From the NCBI GenBank assembly GCA_027349615.1, contig DAIEML010000003.1:1-29642 (forward strand): a stretch of 29,642 nucleotides of DNA. The letters run 5' to 3'. Below the pieces are notes generated by a model. It made no database searches. It was not told the DNA's origin and saw only the letters and a program-made list of their open reading frames with translations. Below, in pieces: positions 1-8,127 of this stretch. How positions within the stretch are numbered: the stretch's first letter is position 1; each line of letters opens with the position of its first letter. Source of the DNA: Ignavibacteriales bacterium (GTDB taxonomy: Bacteria; Bacteroidota; Ignavibacteria; Ignavibacteriales; Ignavibacteriaceae). The position numbers were made by a program, and so were the translations under genes.

Positions 1-1
1 A

Positions 2-133
2 CTTTTCTTAAGTATTAGCACGGTAAACAGCCACAGAATGAACATGATGAAAAAGCTTGATATTCATGATACGGCTAGTTTGGTCAAATATGCTATTCAG
101 CGAAATCTAATTGAAGTCCGAGTTACTAGGTAA
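2..133 (+). CDS. LuxR/NarL-type regulator, C-terminal fragment (5' end outside window)
   Basis: Only the last 43 codons lie in the window. The frame is open from base 2 to a TAA at 131-133. The peptide (LSISTVNSHRMNMMKKLDIHD..., ending NLIEVRVTR) matches the recognition helix and last helix of a GerE/LuxR HTH. It aligns well with the end of the complete NarL-type regulator at 8823-9455 (SISIRTVNTYRSRVLEKM...). It is probably the output domain of a response regulator, but the receiver part is not visible, so the class is inferred. An intrinsic terminator follows 14 bp after the stop, so this gene probably ends its own transcription unit. Confidence 0.8.
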   Translation, partial: LFLSISTVNSHRMNMMKKLDIHDTASLVKYAIQRNLIEVRVTR

Positions 134-147
134 CAAATTCATAAAAC

Positions 148-177
148 GCTAATCGAAACCCATTAGCTATTTTTCCT
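148..177 (+). terminator. Intrinsic terminator after the LuxR-type gene
   Basis: A perfect 6-bp inverted repeat GCTAAT (148-153) / ATTAGC (162-167) has an 8-nt loop and is followed at once by a T-rich stretch (TATTTTTCC). It begins 14 bp after the stop codon at 133. The stem is short and AT-containing, so termination may be incomplete. Confidence 0.6.
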
Positions 178-323
178 CGTGTGAATATACTAAACATTTG
201 GTTATTATTTTTAATATAAAATAACTAAACAATTGAAACTAAAATTTTTTGTAATTCAACCATAAGAAATGAGGATTTTTTACTCAGATTTTATATAGAA
301 GAAAAAATCAATAATTCTGCCAA

Positions 324-354
324 TTGCTAAAACTTTATACAATGTTTAATATTG
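324..354 (+). promoter_or_regulatory. Possible Bacteroidota-type promoter for the receiver gene
   Basis: TTG at 324-326 and TAATATTG at 347-354 are 20 bp apart. This resembles the TTTG / TAnnTTTG arrangement of Bacteroidota sigma-A promoters, with one mismatch in the -7 box. The RBS of the next gene starts at 366, so the leader would be very short. In DNA this AT-rich such matches occur by chance; this is a weak candidate. Confidence 0.22.
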
Positions 355-375
355 TTTCAGTAATTGGAGACGGAA

Positions 376-792
376 ATGGCAAATAATTTACGAATACTTG
401 TAGCTGATGATAATGATAGTTTTAGAACTGGTTTTATAGAATATATTAATAATCAGGATGGTTTAAGAGTTATTGGTGAAGCAAAGAATGGACTCGAGGC
501 AATTGAATTAACAAATAATTTGAAACCTGATATTATAATGATGGATGTATCAATGCCTAAGATGGATGGAATTACTTCTGCAGGAATTATAAAACAAAAA
601 AATCCAGGGACAAATGTTGTTGTTGTTACAATTCATGAAGAACAAATTTTTAAAGAACTTTCTGAACAGCTTCCTGCGGATGGCTACATTTGTAAATCTT
701 CAATATCAAGTGATTTACCAAAAATATTAAAGAAGTTAAGAAACAGAACAAAGCCAAATGAATCTGAAAATATTAAAATTTTAAAAGAATAA
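376..792 (+). CDS. Stand-alone response-regulator receiver protein (CheY-like)
   Basis: A single receiver domain of 138 aa with no output domain. The phosphorylation site is complete: acidic pair D11/D12 (ILVADDND), phospho-acceptor D57 (DIIMMDVSMP), switch Thr85 (VVVTIHEE) and Lys107 (YICKSS). After about residue 122 only a polar tail remains. I start at ATG 376 because GGAG at 366-369 sits 6 nt upstream as a Shine-Dalgarno; the in-frame TTG at 364 would place that RBS inside the gene. A sigma-54 activator lacking a receiver follows 70 bp downstream on the same strand. The likely role is to carry phosphate from an unseen kinase to that activator or to another partner; this partnership is inferred from adjacency. 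Confidence 0.88.
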   Translation: MANNLRILVADDNDSFRTGFIEYINNQDGLRVIGEAKNGLEAIELTNNLKPDIIMMDVSMPKMDGITSAGIIKQKNPGTNVVVVTIHEEQIFKELSEQLPADGYICKSSISSDLPKILKKLRNRTKPNESENIKILKE

Positions 793-862
793 TTTTAAAT
801 CATAACTTTTTTGCTTGGGATGATTTTAAATTCAATTAACTCATAACTAAAAACTGGATAAT

Positions 863-1894
863 ATGATAAACCAAGATACATTTGAAGGAAAATCTGCAAT
901 TAATAATGAGCTAATTATTTCCGAAGGAAATGATTCAAAAAAATCATCAAAAAAAGTTCAAGTTGATTTCATTGGAAACAACTCGATAATTAGAGAAATT
1001 TACTCAATGATTCAACTTGTTGCTGATTCAACAACACCAGTTTTAATTACTGGTGAAAGCGGCAGCGGCAAGGATGTTGTCGCTAGATTAATTCATCTTA
1101 AAAGTCCTCGCGCTAATTTACCTTTCATAGCAATCAATTGTGCGGCTGTTCCCAAAGATGTTTTTGAGAATGAATTATTCGGTCATGAACAAGGTGCTTT
1201 TACAGGTGCAACATCAAAAAAATCCGGATATTTAGAAATGGCAAATGGAGGCACGTTATTTTTAGATGAACTTGCCGAAATGGATACTGATACTCAAGCT
1301 AAATTATTGCGAGTAATTGAAAATAAATCTTTCAGGCGATTAGGCGGAAAAGAAGAAATAAATGTTGACGTACGAATGCTTGCCGCAACAAATAAAAAAG
1401 TCAGCGCTGCAATTGAAGCCGGAGAAATGCGCAAAGATTTATATTATCGATTCAGCGTAATAGAAATTTATTTACCGCCATTACGCGAAAGAAAAGATGA
1501 TATTCCTCTTTTAATTGATCACTTCTTAATTTCTTTTTGTCAAAAGCATATGAAGCCTTTGAAAAGATTTTCAGATAATTGTAAAAATTTATTAATTAAA
1601 TATGATTGGCCAGGAAATATCCGAGAATTAAGAAACATAATTGAACGCTCAGTTATAATTTGTTCGGAGGAAGTTATAACCCAAAATTATTTGCCGGAAC
1701 ATGTGCTTGAGTCAAAATCAATTGACAATAATTTTATAACCATTGCAGTTGGTACTTCGTTAAGACTGGCAGAAAGAAATCTAATTCTAAAAACACTTTC
1801 TTCTGTTGATAATAATAAATCAAAAGCTGCAAGCATACTCGGATTGAGCAGGAAAGCACTATATAATAAGCTTGAAAGATATGGTGAGGTTTGA
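863..1894 (+). CDS. Sigma-54-dependent AAA+ activator with Fis-type HTH, no receiver domain
   Basis: 343 aa. After about 35 polar residues it goes directly into the sigma-54 interaction AAA+ domain: Walker A GESGSGKD (64-71), sigma-54 contact loop GAFTGA (111-116), Walker B TLFLDELAE (131-139) and arginine-finger region RKDLYYRF (190-197). A Fis-type HTH closes the protein (about 309-341, NNKSKAASILGLSRKALYNK). NtrC-family proteins normally carry an N-terminal sensory or receiver domain of 120 or more residues; here it is absent. The gene just upstream encodes a lone receiver, so control may act in trans. The protein would hydrolyse ATP to open sigma-54 RNA polymerase promoters. Its targets are not shown here, although a sigma-54-like element lies at 23436-23450. 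Confidence 0.92.
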   Translation: MINQDTFEGKSAINNELIISEGNDSKKSSKKVQVDFIGNNSIIREIYSMIQLVADSTTPVLITGESGSGKDVVARLIHLKSPRANLPFIAINCAAVPKDVFENELFGHEQGAFTGATSKKSGYLEMANGGTLFLDELAEMDTDTQAKLLRVIENKSFRRLGGKEEINVDVRMLAATNKKVSAAIEAGEMRKDLYYRFSVIEIYLPPLRERKDDIPLLIDHFLISFCQKHMKPLKRFSDNCKNLLIKYDWPGNIRELRNIIERSVIICSEEVITQNYLPEHVLESKSIDNNFITIAVGTSLRLAERNLILKTLSSVDNNKSKAASILGLSRKALYNKLERYGEV

Positions 1895-1930
1895 ATTTTT
1901 GTTAGTGTAATTTTTCAAAACAAATAAAAT

Positions 1931-1966
1931 GGCGCAACACCATGCCTTTCGGTAAGGTGCAGCGCC
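1931..1966. terminator. GC-rich hairpin between convergent genes, probable bidirectional terminator
   Basis: GGCGC (1931-1935) pairs with GCGCC (1962-1966). After a 2x2 internal loop, CACC (1938-1941) pairs with GGTG (1956-1959), and a further short stem closes on a TTTC loop (1947-1950). The flanks are A/T-rich on both sides. It lies in the 82-bp gap between a + strand stop (1894) and a - strand stop (1977), the expected place for a terminator serving both. It is strikingly GC-rich for this region, so it could also be a dispersed repeat. Confidence 0.65.
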
Positions 1967-1976
1967 TTATTAAATT

Positions 1977-4900
1977 TCATTTAAGCAAATTCATTTTCTT
2001 TTGCAATACTATATTTCCAGCTCGTAATTGATAAATATAAATTCCGCTCGCCAAATTATCAGCATGAAAAGTAACGCTATGTTCACCAGCCGATAAATTA
2101 TCATCTACTAAAGTAGTAACCTTTTCTCCAAGAATATTATAAATATTTAATGTTACATAAGAAGTAGACGGAAGCGAAAAATTAATATTTGTAGAAGGAT
2201 TAAACGGATTTGGATAATTCTGACTTAAAGAAAAATTTGTTGGTTTGATATTATTTTCTTTAACATTTGCAACTGCTTTTGCTGAAGAAGAGTTTATAAA
2301 ATTAATATTATCTATATAAAATGTTTTTTGAACTCCGCTTGTTTCCATAATATCTAATCTTTCAATTAAATTATTATTTGGATTTAGCTGACTAAGCGGA
2401 ATTGTAATGACTGTCCATGAATTTGCGGCAACAGTTCCATAATCAATTGTAGGGAATGTACCACCGCCATCATTTTCTAAAAGTATACTTAATGCAATTG
2501 TAGATGTTGAGAATACTGCAAACTGGACAGCATTATACGTTTGATTATCAACTGAAGAATTAGAGCCCCAATTTCCATCATGCAAACTGAAACCTCCCCA
2601 AGCATTTTGAATAACTTTTATTGAATTACTTGAACCTTGGTTAACTTGATCTGTACTTGTAAAATTTACTGTTGATCCCCAAGATGTATTGATCCAAGGA
2701 GAGACAAGAGCATTATTGTAAACAGGCAAGCTTGCTACGGCGGTTGGCGTTGAACTTCCCGTAGTAAAATTCAAAACTTGGGATGAAGTTTCGGTACCTG
2801 AAGAATTAACAGAACTGACTTTCCAATAATAACTTGTACTGGTATTCAATCCTGTAACATTTAATGCAGTATCTGCGATACCAGTTTTATCCAAAAATAA
2901 AGTACCAAATGTTTGATCGGTTGAAACTTTTACATGATAAGAAACTGCACTAGTAACTGAATTCCATTCAAGAGCTGTAGAAGTAGAAACGTCAGTTTGT
3001 GCATTTGCTGGCAATAACAAATTCGGTGCATCTGAAGATGAGGCAATACTTCCACTTCCCTTCAAAACAATATTATCAATATCGTATGTTAACCTTTTCC
3101 CGCTTATATCTTGAATTACAAGATCTCTGATTAACAAATTGTTTGGATTTATAGTGTACATAGGAATTGTTATTACTGTCCACTGATTAGCAGGAATTGA
3201 TCCATAATTTATTGCCGGGAAATATCCTTTAGAATTATTTTCAAAATAGATTGATAAATTCAAACTGGTAGATTCGCCATAAACAGCAAACTGAAGACTT
3301 TGATAATTTGCAGGATTGATAAGAACTGGAGAACTCCAGCTTCCGGATAATAAACGCAATGCACCCCAAGCACCTTGTACTACTTTCACAGCATTTGACC
3401 CCGCATAAACCGGCTGTGTGCTTGAGTAGTTTTCAGTTTCACCCCAGGATGCATCAATCCATCCATTTAAATTATCTTGATAAATTGTAAGATCGCTGGT
3501 ATTATTTACAACTGCATTATTAGAAATAGACACAGTAACAGAACTTGAGGTCGTAGTATTCCCTGCTGCATCTTTTGCAATTGCAGTTATTATGTGGCTA
3601 CCGTTTGAAGCAAGAGAAGTATTCCATAAAACAGAATATGGAGCCGCACTTAAAGTATTTCCAATTTGCAATCCGTCGACTTCAAAAATTACGCTGGCAA
3701 TGCCGACATTATCACTGGCGCTTGCCGTTATACTAACACTGTTAGATAAAGTGGATCCAGTTACCGGAGACGTAATAGAAACAACCGGTGGTGTAGTATC
3801 TAGGATATTAGAAACAGTTACACTTATTGTTGAAGTGGCAGAGTTACCGGCAGCATCTTTTGCAGTTGCAGAAATTGTGTGAGAACCATTTGATAAAAGT
3901 AAAGTGTTTAACAAAAGTGTAAATGGTGCAGTTGTAAGAACGCTGCCTGTTTGTGAACCATCAATATTAAAAACTACACTTGCAACTCCAACATTATCTG
4001 AAGCATTAGCACTTAAACTAAATGAACCTGAAATCGTTGAACCGTTTGAAGGCGATGTAATTGTAATTACAGGTGCAGTAGTATCAATATTAGAGACAAC
4101 CGTTCCTCCGTTAACTGCAGCTTTAATTGCTTCTAATAATGGCTGCTGTTGACCTGCCGGCATATTGCTTCTATAACCAGCACCAAGTTCCCAAATAATC
4201 ATTCCACCAAGACCATTTGACTTAACATAATTTACTTTGCTTTGGGCTGTTGTCGCATTATCATAAGAAATAAATTTATCATTTGCCGAATTTGTATTAT
4301 CAACAATACTTATATATGCAGCTTGTGCACCAGAATCCCATTTATCATTTGAAGGCTGATAATATTGATCCATAATTTGATAATAAGGGACGTTGCTTTG
4401 AACAGTAGGTGCTGAACTCCAAGATTGATCCGGAGCTGATACACCGCCAGTTGGTGTTCCGCTGCCGCCGCTCCAAATGTATCCATAAAAATCCATTCCA
4501 ATTCCTAATTTATTAGCAGGAACACCCGCCGAAGTAAATGACGAAACCATTCCATTGATTGATGGGACTGCACCGCCTGTACTTGGAAATTTAATTCCTC
4601 CATCATAAATAGGTGAATTATGCCAAGTAACCCATCCTTGCCATGCACCAGAAAGATCATAAGTCATAAGATTAATTTGATCAAATTGGCTGTAGAGAGA
4701 TGCAAAGATTGATGGCTGCCAAGCTGTGGCGGCGGTAAGCAAAGGTCTAGGACTAATTTTGTTTAAGGCAGTTCTTAATGTTGTAATAAAAGTTGAATAT
4801 TGTGAAGCATCAGATGATGACAAAGTTTCCCAATCTATATCTATTCCATCGTACCCTCTAGATTGAATAAAACTTACCAGATTATTTACAAATGTTGAAA

Positions 4901-5285
4901 GATATGCGGGACTTGTTGCACTCATAAAATTAGTTTCACTATTCCATCCGCCAACACAGATAATAACTTTTACTCCGGCTGCATGTGCTGCTGCAATTAA
5001 AGTTGAAGAATTAGTCGGTGTTATGCTGTTTGAAGTTGAATCGATTGTGCCATCTGCATTTGGTACTAATGAGAAATGAATTATTTGAGACATCGCACTA
5101 AAGTCAATATTTTGCGTAGTTAAATATCCGTCATTATTTTGTCCTTGCATCCAACCGGCATAATATCCGGTTACCCACATTTTAGATTGGGCAGAAATTG
5201 AACAGATAGCAAAAATTAAAATTGCTGCAATAAGAAAAATGATTCTAATCATTTTAATTTTTTTAAGGTCAAATTTGGTAGTCAT
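1977..5285 (-). CDS. Secreted GH18 chitinase with Ig-like, jelly-roll and FN3 modules and T9SS tail
   Basis: 1102 aa. Signal peptide about 1-32; GH18 barrel about 35-392 with catalytic motif DGIDIDWE (146-153, acid Glu153), MTYD (207-210) and the late barrel Trp365. Two Ig-like repeats follow (about 401-493 and 496-588), each starting D-T-T-x-P-V and containing ASDNVG. Next come a jelly-roll-like module (about 597-745), an FN3 domain (about 753-843), a second jelly-roll-like module (about 852-998) and a type-A T9SS sorting domain (1018-1102; QNYPNPFNPST, ending KKMNLLK). It should cleave beta-1,4-GlcNAc polymers outside the cell or at its surface; the extra modules probably bind substrate. 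An AGGAG six nt before ATG 5285 supports the start. It lies 33 bp downstream of a receiver-like gene, probably in one operon. Confidence 0.93.
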   Translation of the reverse strand: MTTKFDLKKIKMIRIIFLIAAILIFAICSISAQSKMWVTGYYAGWMQGQNNDGYLTTQNIDFSAMSQIIHFSLVPNADGTIDSTSNSITPTNSSTLIAAAHAAGVKVIICVGGWNSETNFMSATSPAYLSTFVNNLVSFIQSRGYDGIDIDWETLSSSDASQYSTFITTLRTALNKISPRPLLTAATAWQPSIFASLYSQFDQINLMTYDLSGAWQGWVTWHNSPIYDGGIKFPSTGGAVPSINGMVSSFTSAGVPANKLGIGMDFYGYIWSGGSGTPTGGVSAPDQSWSSAPTVQSNVPYYQIMDQYYQPSNDKWDSGAQAAYISIVDNTNSANDKFISYDNATTAQSKVNYVKSNGLGGMIIWELGAGYRSNMPAGQQQPLLEAIKAAVNGGTVVSNIDTTAPVITITSPSNGSTISGSFSLSANASDNVGVASVVFNIDGSQTGSVLTTAPFTLLLNTLLLSNGSHTISATAKDAAGNSATSTISVTVSNILDTTPPVVSITSPVTGSTLSNSVSITASASDNVGIASVIFEVDGLQIGNTLSAAPYSVLWNTSLASNGSHIITAIAKDAAGNTTTSSSVTVSISNNAVVNNTSDLTIYQDNLNGWIDASWGETENYSSTQPVYAGSNAVKVVQGAWGALRLLSGSWSSPVLINPANYQSLQFAVYGESTSLNLSIYFENNSKGYFPAINYGSIPANQWTVITIPMYTINPNNLLIRDLVIQDISGKRLTYDIDNIVLKGSGSIASSSDAPNLLLPANAQTDVSTSTALEWNSVTSAVSYHVKVSTDQTFGTLFLDKTGIADTALNVTGLNTSTSYYWKVSSVNSSGTETSSQVLNFTTGSSTPTAVASLPVYNNALVSPWINTSWGSTVNFTSTDQVNQGSSNSIKVIQNAWGGFSLHDGNWGSNSSVDNQTYNAVQFAVFSTSTIALSILLENDGGGTFPTIDYGTVAANSWTVITIPLSQLNPNNNLIERLDIMETSGVQKTFYIDNINFINSSSAKAVANVKENNIKPTNFSLSQNYPNPFNPSTNINFSLPSTSYVTLNIYNILGEKVTTLVDDNLSAGEHSVTFHADNLASGIYIYQLRAGNIVLQKKMNLLK

Positions 5286-5318
5286 TATTTACTCCTATAA
5301 TTATCATCACTAAAAACA

Positions 5319-5738
5319 CTATGAGCCTGATTGGTTATTAATATTTGCTCTTTCAGCTTTAATAGAATTGAATTGTTTTTTATAAAGAAGATCACATAAT
5401 ACATCAACCATTCGGTTAAGATGTATTGCCTGATCAAAAATGTAATTTGCCCCATATTCCCCCCACACTTTATTATTTTCAACGGAAGAATCTGTTGAAA
5501 GAACTATAACCGTTATTTCCTCTTTAAACAATTTTACTTCTCTTAATGCATTTAAGGCAGATTGGCTTATTCTTTTAAGAGAAATTATTAATATTTCTGG
5601 GTTATGAACCTTTATAAACTCAAAAGCTTCTTGAACATCTTTTACACTTGCGATAATTTCTAAACCAGAAATTCCGCTAAGAATATTTATGAGTCGATTA
5701 TCCAGCATTGTTGAATCAGTTGCAATAATTGTTTTCAT
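5319..5738 (-). CDS. Receiver-like protein lacking the phospho-acceptor Asp (copy 1)
   Basis: 139 aa with the alternating beta/alpha pattern of a receiver. Where active receivers have P-D-[hydrophobic]4-D, this has PEILIISLKRI, so the acceptor position is Ser53. The conserved Lys of the fifth strand is replaced in YIFDQA (Asp102), and the acidic pair is reduced to T-D (IIATDS). The switch Ser/Thr remains (VIVLSTD). Aspartyl phosphorylation is therefore not expected; it may act as a binding or scaffold protein. I start at ATG 5738, not at the upstream in-frame ATG 5783, because this gives an end-to-end match with the 139-aa paralogue at 8128-8547. It precedes the chitinase at 1977-5285 by 33 bp. 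No DNA-binding domain is present. Confidence 0.82.
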   Translation of the reverse strand: MKTIIATDSTMLDNRLINILSGISGLEIIASVKDVQEAFEFIKVHNPEILIISLKRISQSALNALREVKLFKEEITVIVLSTDSSVENNKVWGEYGANYIFDQAIHLNRMVDVLCDLLYKKQFNSIKAERANINNQSGS

Positions 5739-6131
5739 TATTTGTCTAGTTGAATTACACAATAGATATTTTATTTGTGTCAAAAATATGTTTTAGTCAG
5801 TGTCCTTTGGTATAGAATGAGTTACTATAATTGTGTAAATCTTTTACGAAATAAATTGAAATCTAAACGGTATATTTTTTTGTAAAAGAAAGGTTAATTT
5901 AATGAATGGTAAAAGTGGGAAAATCAGATGTAATATTTTTGCTTACACAAATGAGTAGTCCCCAAAAATTTATTTGATAATTATTTTTGCTAATAATTTT
6001 GCAGTATTACTTTGTTCTATACATCTAATTATAAAAGGGGTATAGGCTTAAGAACTTTGTAAATAAAATTCATAATAAGGTATTTGAGTGCGATAAAATT
6101 TAATTTAACGCTATAAATATTTATCAATATA
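5739..6131. other. Intergenic region, 393 bp, no gene recognised
   Basis: Very AT-rich DNA between the chitinase stop at 6132 and the receiver-like gene starting at 5738, both on the - strand. It should hold the promoter for the receiver/chitinase pair. On the - strand TATTTTTG (about 5781-5788) resembles a Bacteroidota -7 box, but I find no matching -33 box. No GG-N10-GC sigma-54 spacing is present on the - strand. A perfect 12-bp palindrome lies at 6113-6124, just after the upstream stop. An 18-codon + strand frame (5902-5958) is too short to call. Confidence 0.5.
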
Positions 6132-8084
6132 TCATTTTAAAAGCATCATCTTTTTTGTTAAAATATATGATTTACCAGAAGAAGTTAAAGTTCTTAATTG
6201 ATAAAAATAAATCCCGCTTGAAAGACTGCTTCCGAATTCTGCATTAAAATCAATACTGTACTTCCCTTTGCTTTCGTATCTGTTGACAATTGTTTCAACT
6301 TCTTTTCCAAGTTCATCATAAATCTTTAAAGTTATAAATCCATCACTTGGAATTTCATATTGAATGACCGTTGAAGGATTAAACGGATTTGGATAATTTT
6401 GATCTAGAATTATTTTATTCGGATACTCACTTGAAGATTGATCGGCTGTAATTAAAGCTGATTTAAAAATTAAATTACCAATATCATATATAACTCTATT
6501 TCCACTTATATCTTCAATTATTATTTTATCAAATTGCAAATTATTAGGGTCAAGTACATTTAATGGAATTGAAATATTGGTCCAATTATTTGCAGAAACA
6601 TTTCCATAATTAATTTTGGGGAAATATCCGTTTGAACTAGTCATTAAGTAAACAGCAATATCAAGATTTGATCCTTCACCGTAAATTGCAAACTGAAGTG
6701 AATTATAATTTGCAGAGTTAACCTCAATAGGCTTTGCTGATATTCCGGAAATTAATCCAAGCGCACCATTTGGATTCTGAATTATATTTAAAGAATTTTG
6801 GTTAACATATTTTATGTTTGAGTATGTAAAATTAGTAACTGCATTCCATGAAGAATTGTTCCAACTTGGATTTAAATTACCATTATAAATTAATAAATCT
6901 GAACTATCATGAGATATATTGATTGGTGTACCATTAACTGCGGCCTTTACAGATTGAAGCAATAAATCCTGTTGACCTGTTGGCATATAACTTTGAAATC
7001 CTCCGCCTAATTCCCAAATTATCACACCGCCTAAGCCATTAGTTTTAACATAATCAACTTTATTTGTACAGGTTGCTTGATCATCGTAGGAAATAAATTT
7101 ATCATTGGTAGAACCTGGATTATCTATACTTAAAAATGATGCATCAGCAGTTGTATCCCACCGATAATAATTTGAATTATAATACTGTTTCATAATTGTA
7201 GAATAAGGAACATTGGCTTGCACTTTAGGTGTAACTGTCCATGTTTGATTTGGTTTAGTCACTCCACCAGTAGAAGTTCCGCTTCCACCGCTCCAAACAT
7301 ATCCGTAAAAGTCAATGCCTATTCCTAATTTATCCGCAGGAACACCAGCCGCAATAAACAAATTGACCATATTATTAATTGAAGGAACTAATACTCCAGT
7401 ACTTGGAAAAGTAATCCCACTATTATAAATCGGTGAGTTGAACCAGGTGACCCATCCCGGCCAGGCACCTGAAAAATCGTAAGACATTAAATTTATTTCA
7501 TCAAACATTCCGCTTAATGTTGCAAATAAAGCTGGCTGCCATGCAGTTGCAGCAGTAAGAATCGGACGCGGGGAAATATTATTTAATGCTGTTCGAAGTG
7601 CGGTAATAAATGTTGTGTATTGAAGTATATCTGACAAACTTAGAGTTTCCCAATCAATGTCAACACCGTCATAACCGCGTGACTTTAAAAAGTCAACAAT
7701 ATTTGAAACAAAATTTGAAAGATTAAAAGGGCTTGTAGCTCCAAGAAAATTATTTTCGCTGCCCCAGCCTCCAATGCAAATAATTACTTTTACACCTTTA
7801 GCATGAGCGGAAGAAATTAATCTTGAAGAATTTTCTTGAGTAATACTATTTGAGGAAGCATCGATTGAACCATCTGAGTTTGGTAGTAATGAGAATTGAA
7901 TAATTTGAGTAACGGCCGAGTAATCAATTTCGCTGCTTGTTAAATAGCCATCATCATTTTGCCCCTGCATCCAGCCTGCATAATATGCGGAAACCCATAT
8001 TTTATTTTGAGCTTTTAAAGAACCATTTAAAAAAAATAAAAAAACTATAACTAATACAGCGGTTGTTATATTTTTTAGTTTCAT
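6132..8084 (-). CDS. Secreted GH18 chitinase with one jelly-roll module and T9SS tail
   Basis: 650 aa. Signal peptide about 1-25 (ends SLKAQ). The GH18 domain, about 28-385, is closely similar to that of the 1102-aa paralogue; catalytic motif DGVDIDWE (139-146, Glu146), MSYD (200-203) and VIIWELGG near the end of the barrel. A jelly-roll-like module follows (about 396-541) that aligns with both copies in the larger chitinase (shared pattern [LV]QFA[IV][YF]...GYFP.I.YG...AN.WT.I.IP). The T9SS type-A sorting domain is at about 557-650 (QNYPNPFNPST; ends KKMMLLK). The Ig-like and FN3 modules of the large paralogue are absent. AGGA upstream of ATG 8084 supports the start. It lies 43 bp downstream of the second receiver-like gene, repeating the layout at 1977-5738. 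Confidence 0.93.
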   Translation of the reverse strand: MKLKNITTAVLVIVFLFFLNGSLKAQNKIWVSAYYAGWMQGQNDDGYLTSSEIDYSAVTQIIQFSLLPNSDGSIDASSNSITQENSSRLISSAHAKGVKVIICIGGWGSENNFLGATSPFNLSNFVSNIVDFLKSRGYDGVDIDWETLSLSDILQYTTFITALRTALNNISPRPILTAATAWQPALFATLSGMFDEINLMSYDFSGAWPGWVTWFNSPIYNSGITFPSTGVLVPSINNMVNLFIAAGVPADKLGIGIDFYGYVWSGGSGTSTGGVTKPNQTWTVTPKVQANVPYSTIMKQYYNSNYYRWDTTADASFLSIDNPGSTNDKFISYDDQATCTNKVDYVKTNGLGGVIIWELGGGFQSYMPTGQQDLLLQSVKAAVNGTPINISHDSSDLLIYNGNLNPSWNNSSWNAVTNFTYSNIKYVNQNSLNIIQNPNGALGLISGISAKPIEVNSANYNSLQFAIYGEGSNLDIAVYLMTSSNGYFPKINYGNVSANNWTNISIPLNVLDPNNLQFDKIIIEDISGNRVIYDIGNLIFKSALITADQSSSEYPNKIILDQNYPNPFNPSTVIQYEIPSDGFITLKIYDELGKEVETIVNRYESKGKYSIDFNAEFGSSLSSGIYFYQLRTLTSSGKSYILTKKMMLLK

Positions 8085-8127
8085 TCCAGTTCCTATTAAA
8101 TTTTCTAATTATTATTTATGAATATTT

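Noticed and set aside
364..375. TTG start at 364 for the receiver protein
   Set aside because: The GGAG at 366-369 fits as the RBS for ATG 376, and the first four residues from TTG precede the receiver fold without adding anything.
3592..4152. Open frames on the + strand inside the large chitinase gene (3592-3882 and 3904-4152)
   Set aside because: They are antisense to the two Ig-like repeats of a clear GH18/T9SS gene, resemble each other only because those repeats are alike, and show no domain of their own.
5739..5783. Longer N-terminus of receiver-like copy 1, from ATG 5783
   Set aside because: The paralogue at 8128-8547 starts at the residue equivalent to ATG 5738, and the extra 15 residues precede the first beta strand.
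5902..5958. 18-codon + strand frame with an upstream AAGAAAGG
   Set aside because: Too short, on the strand opposite to all neighbours, and with no recognisable feature; chance is the simplest explanation.
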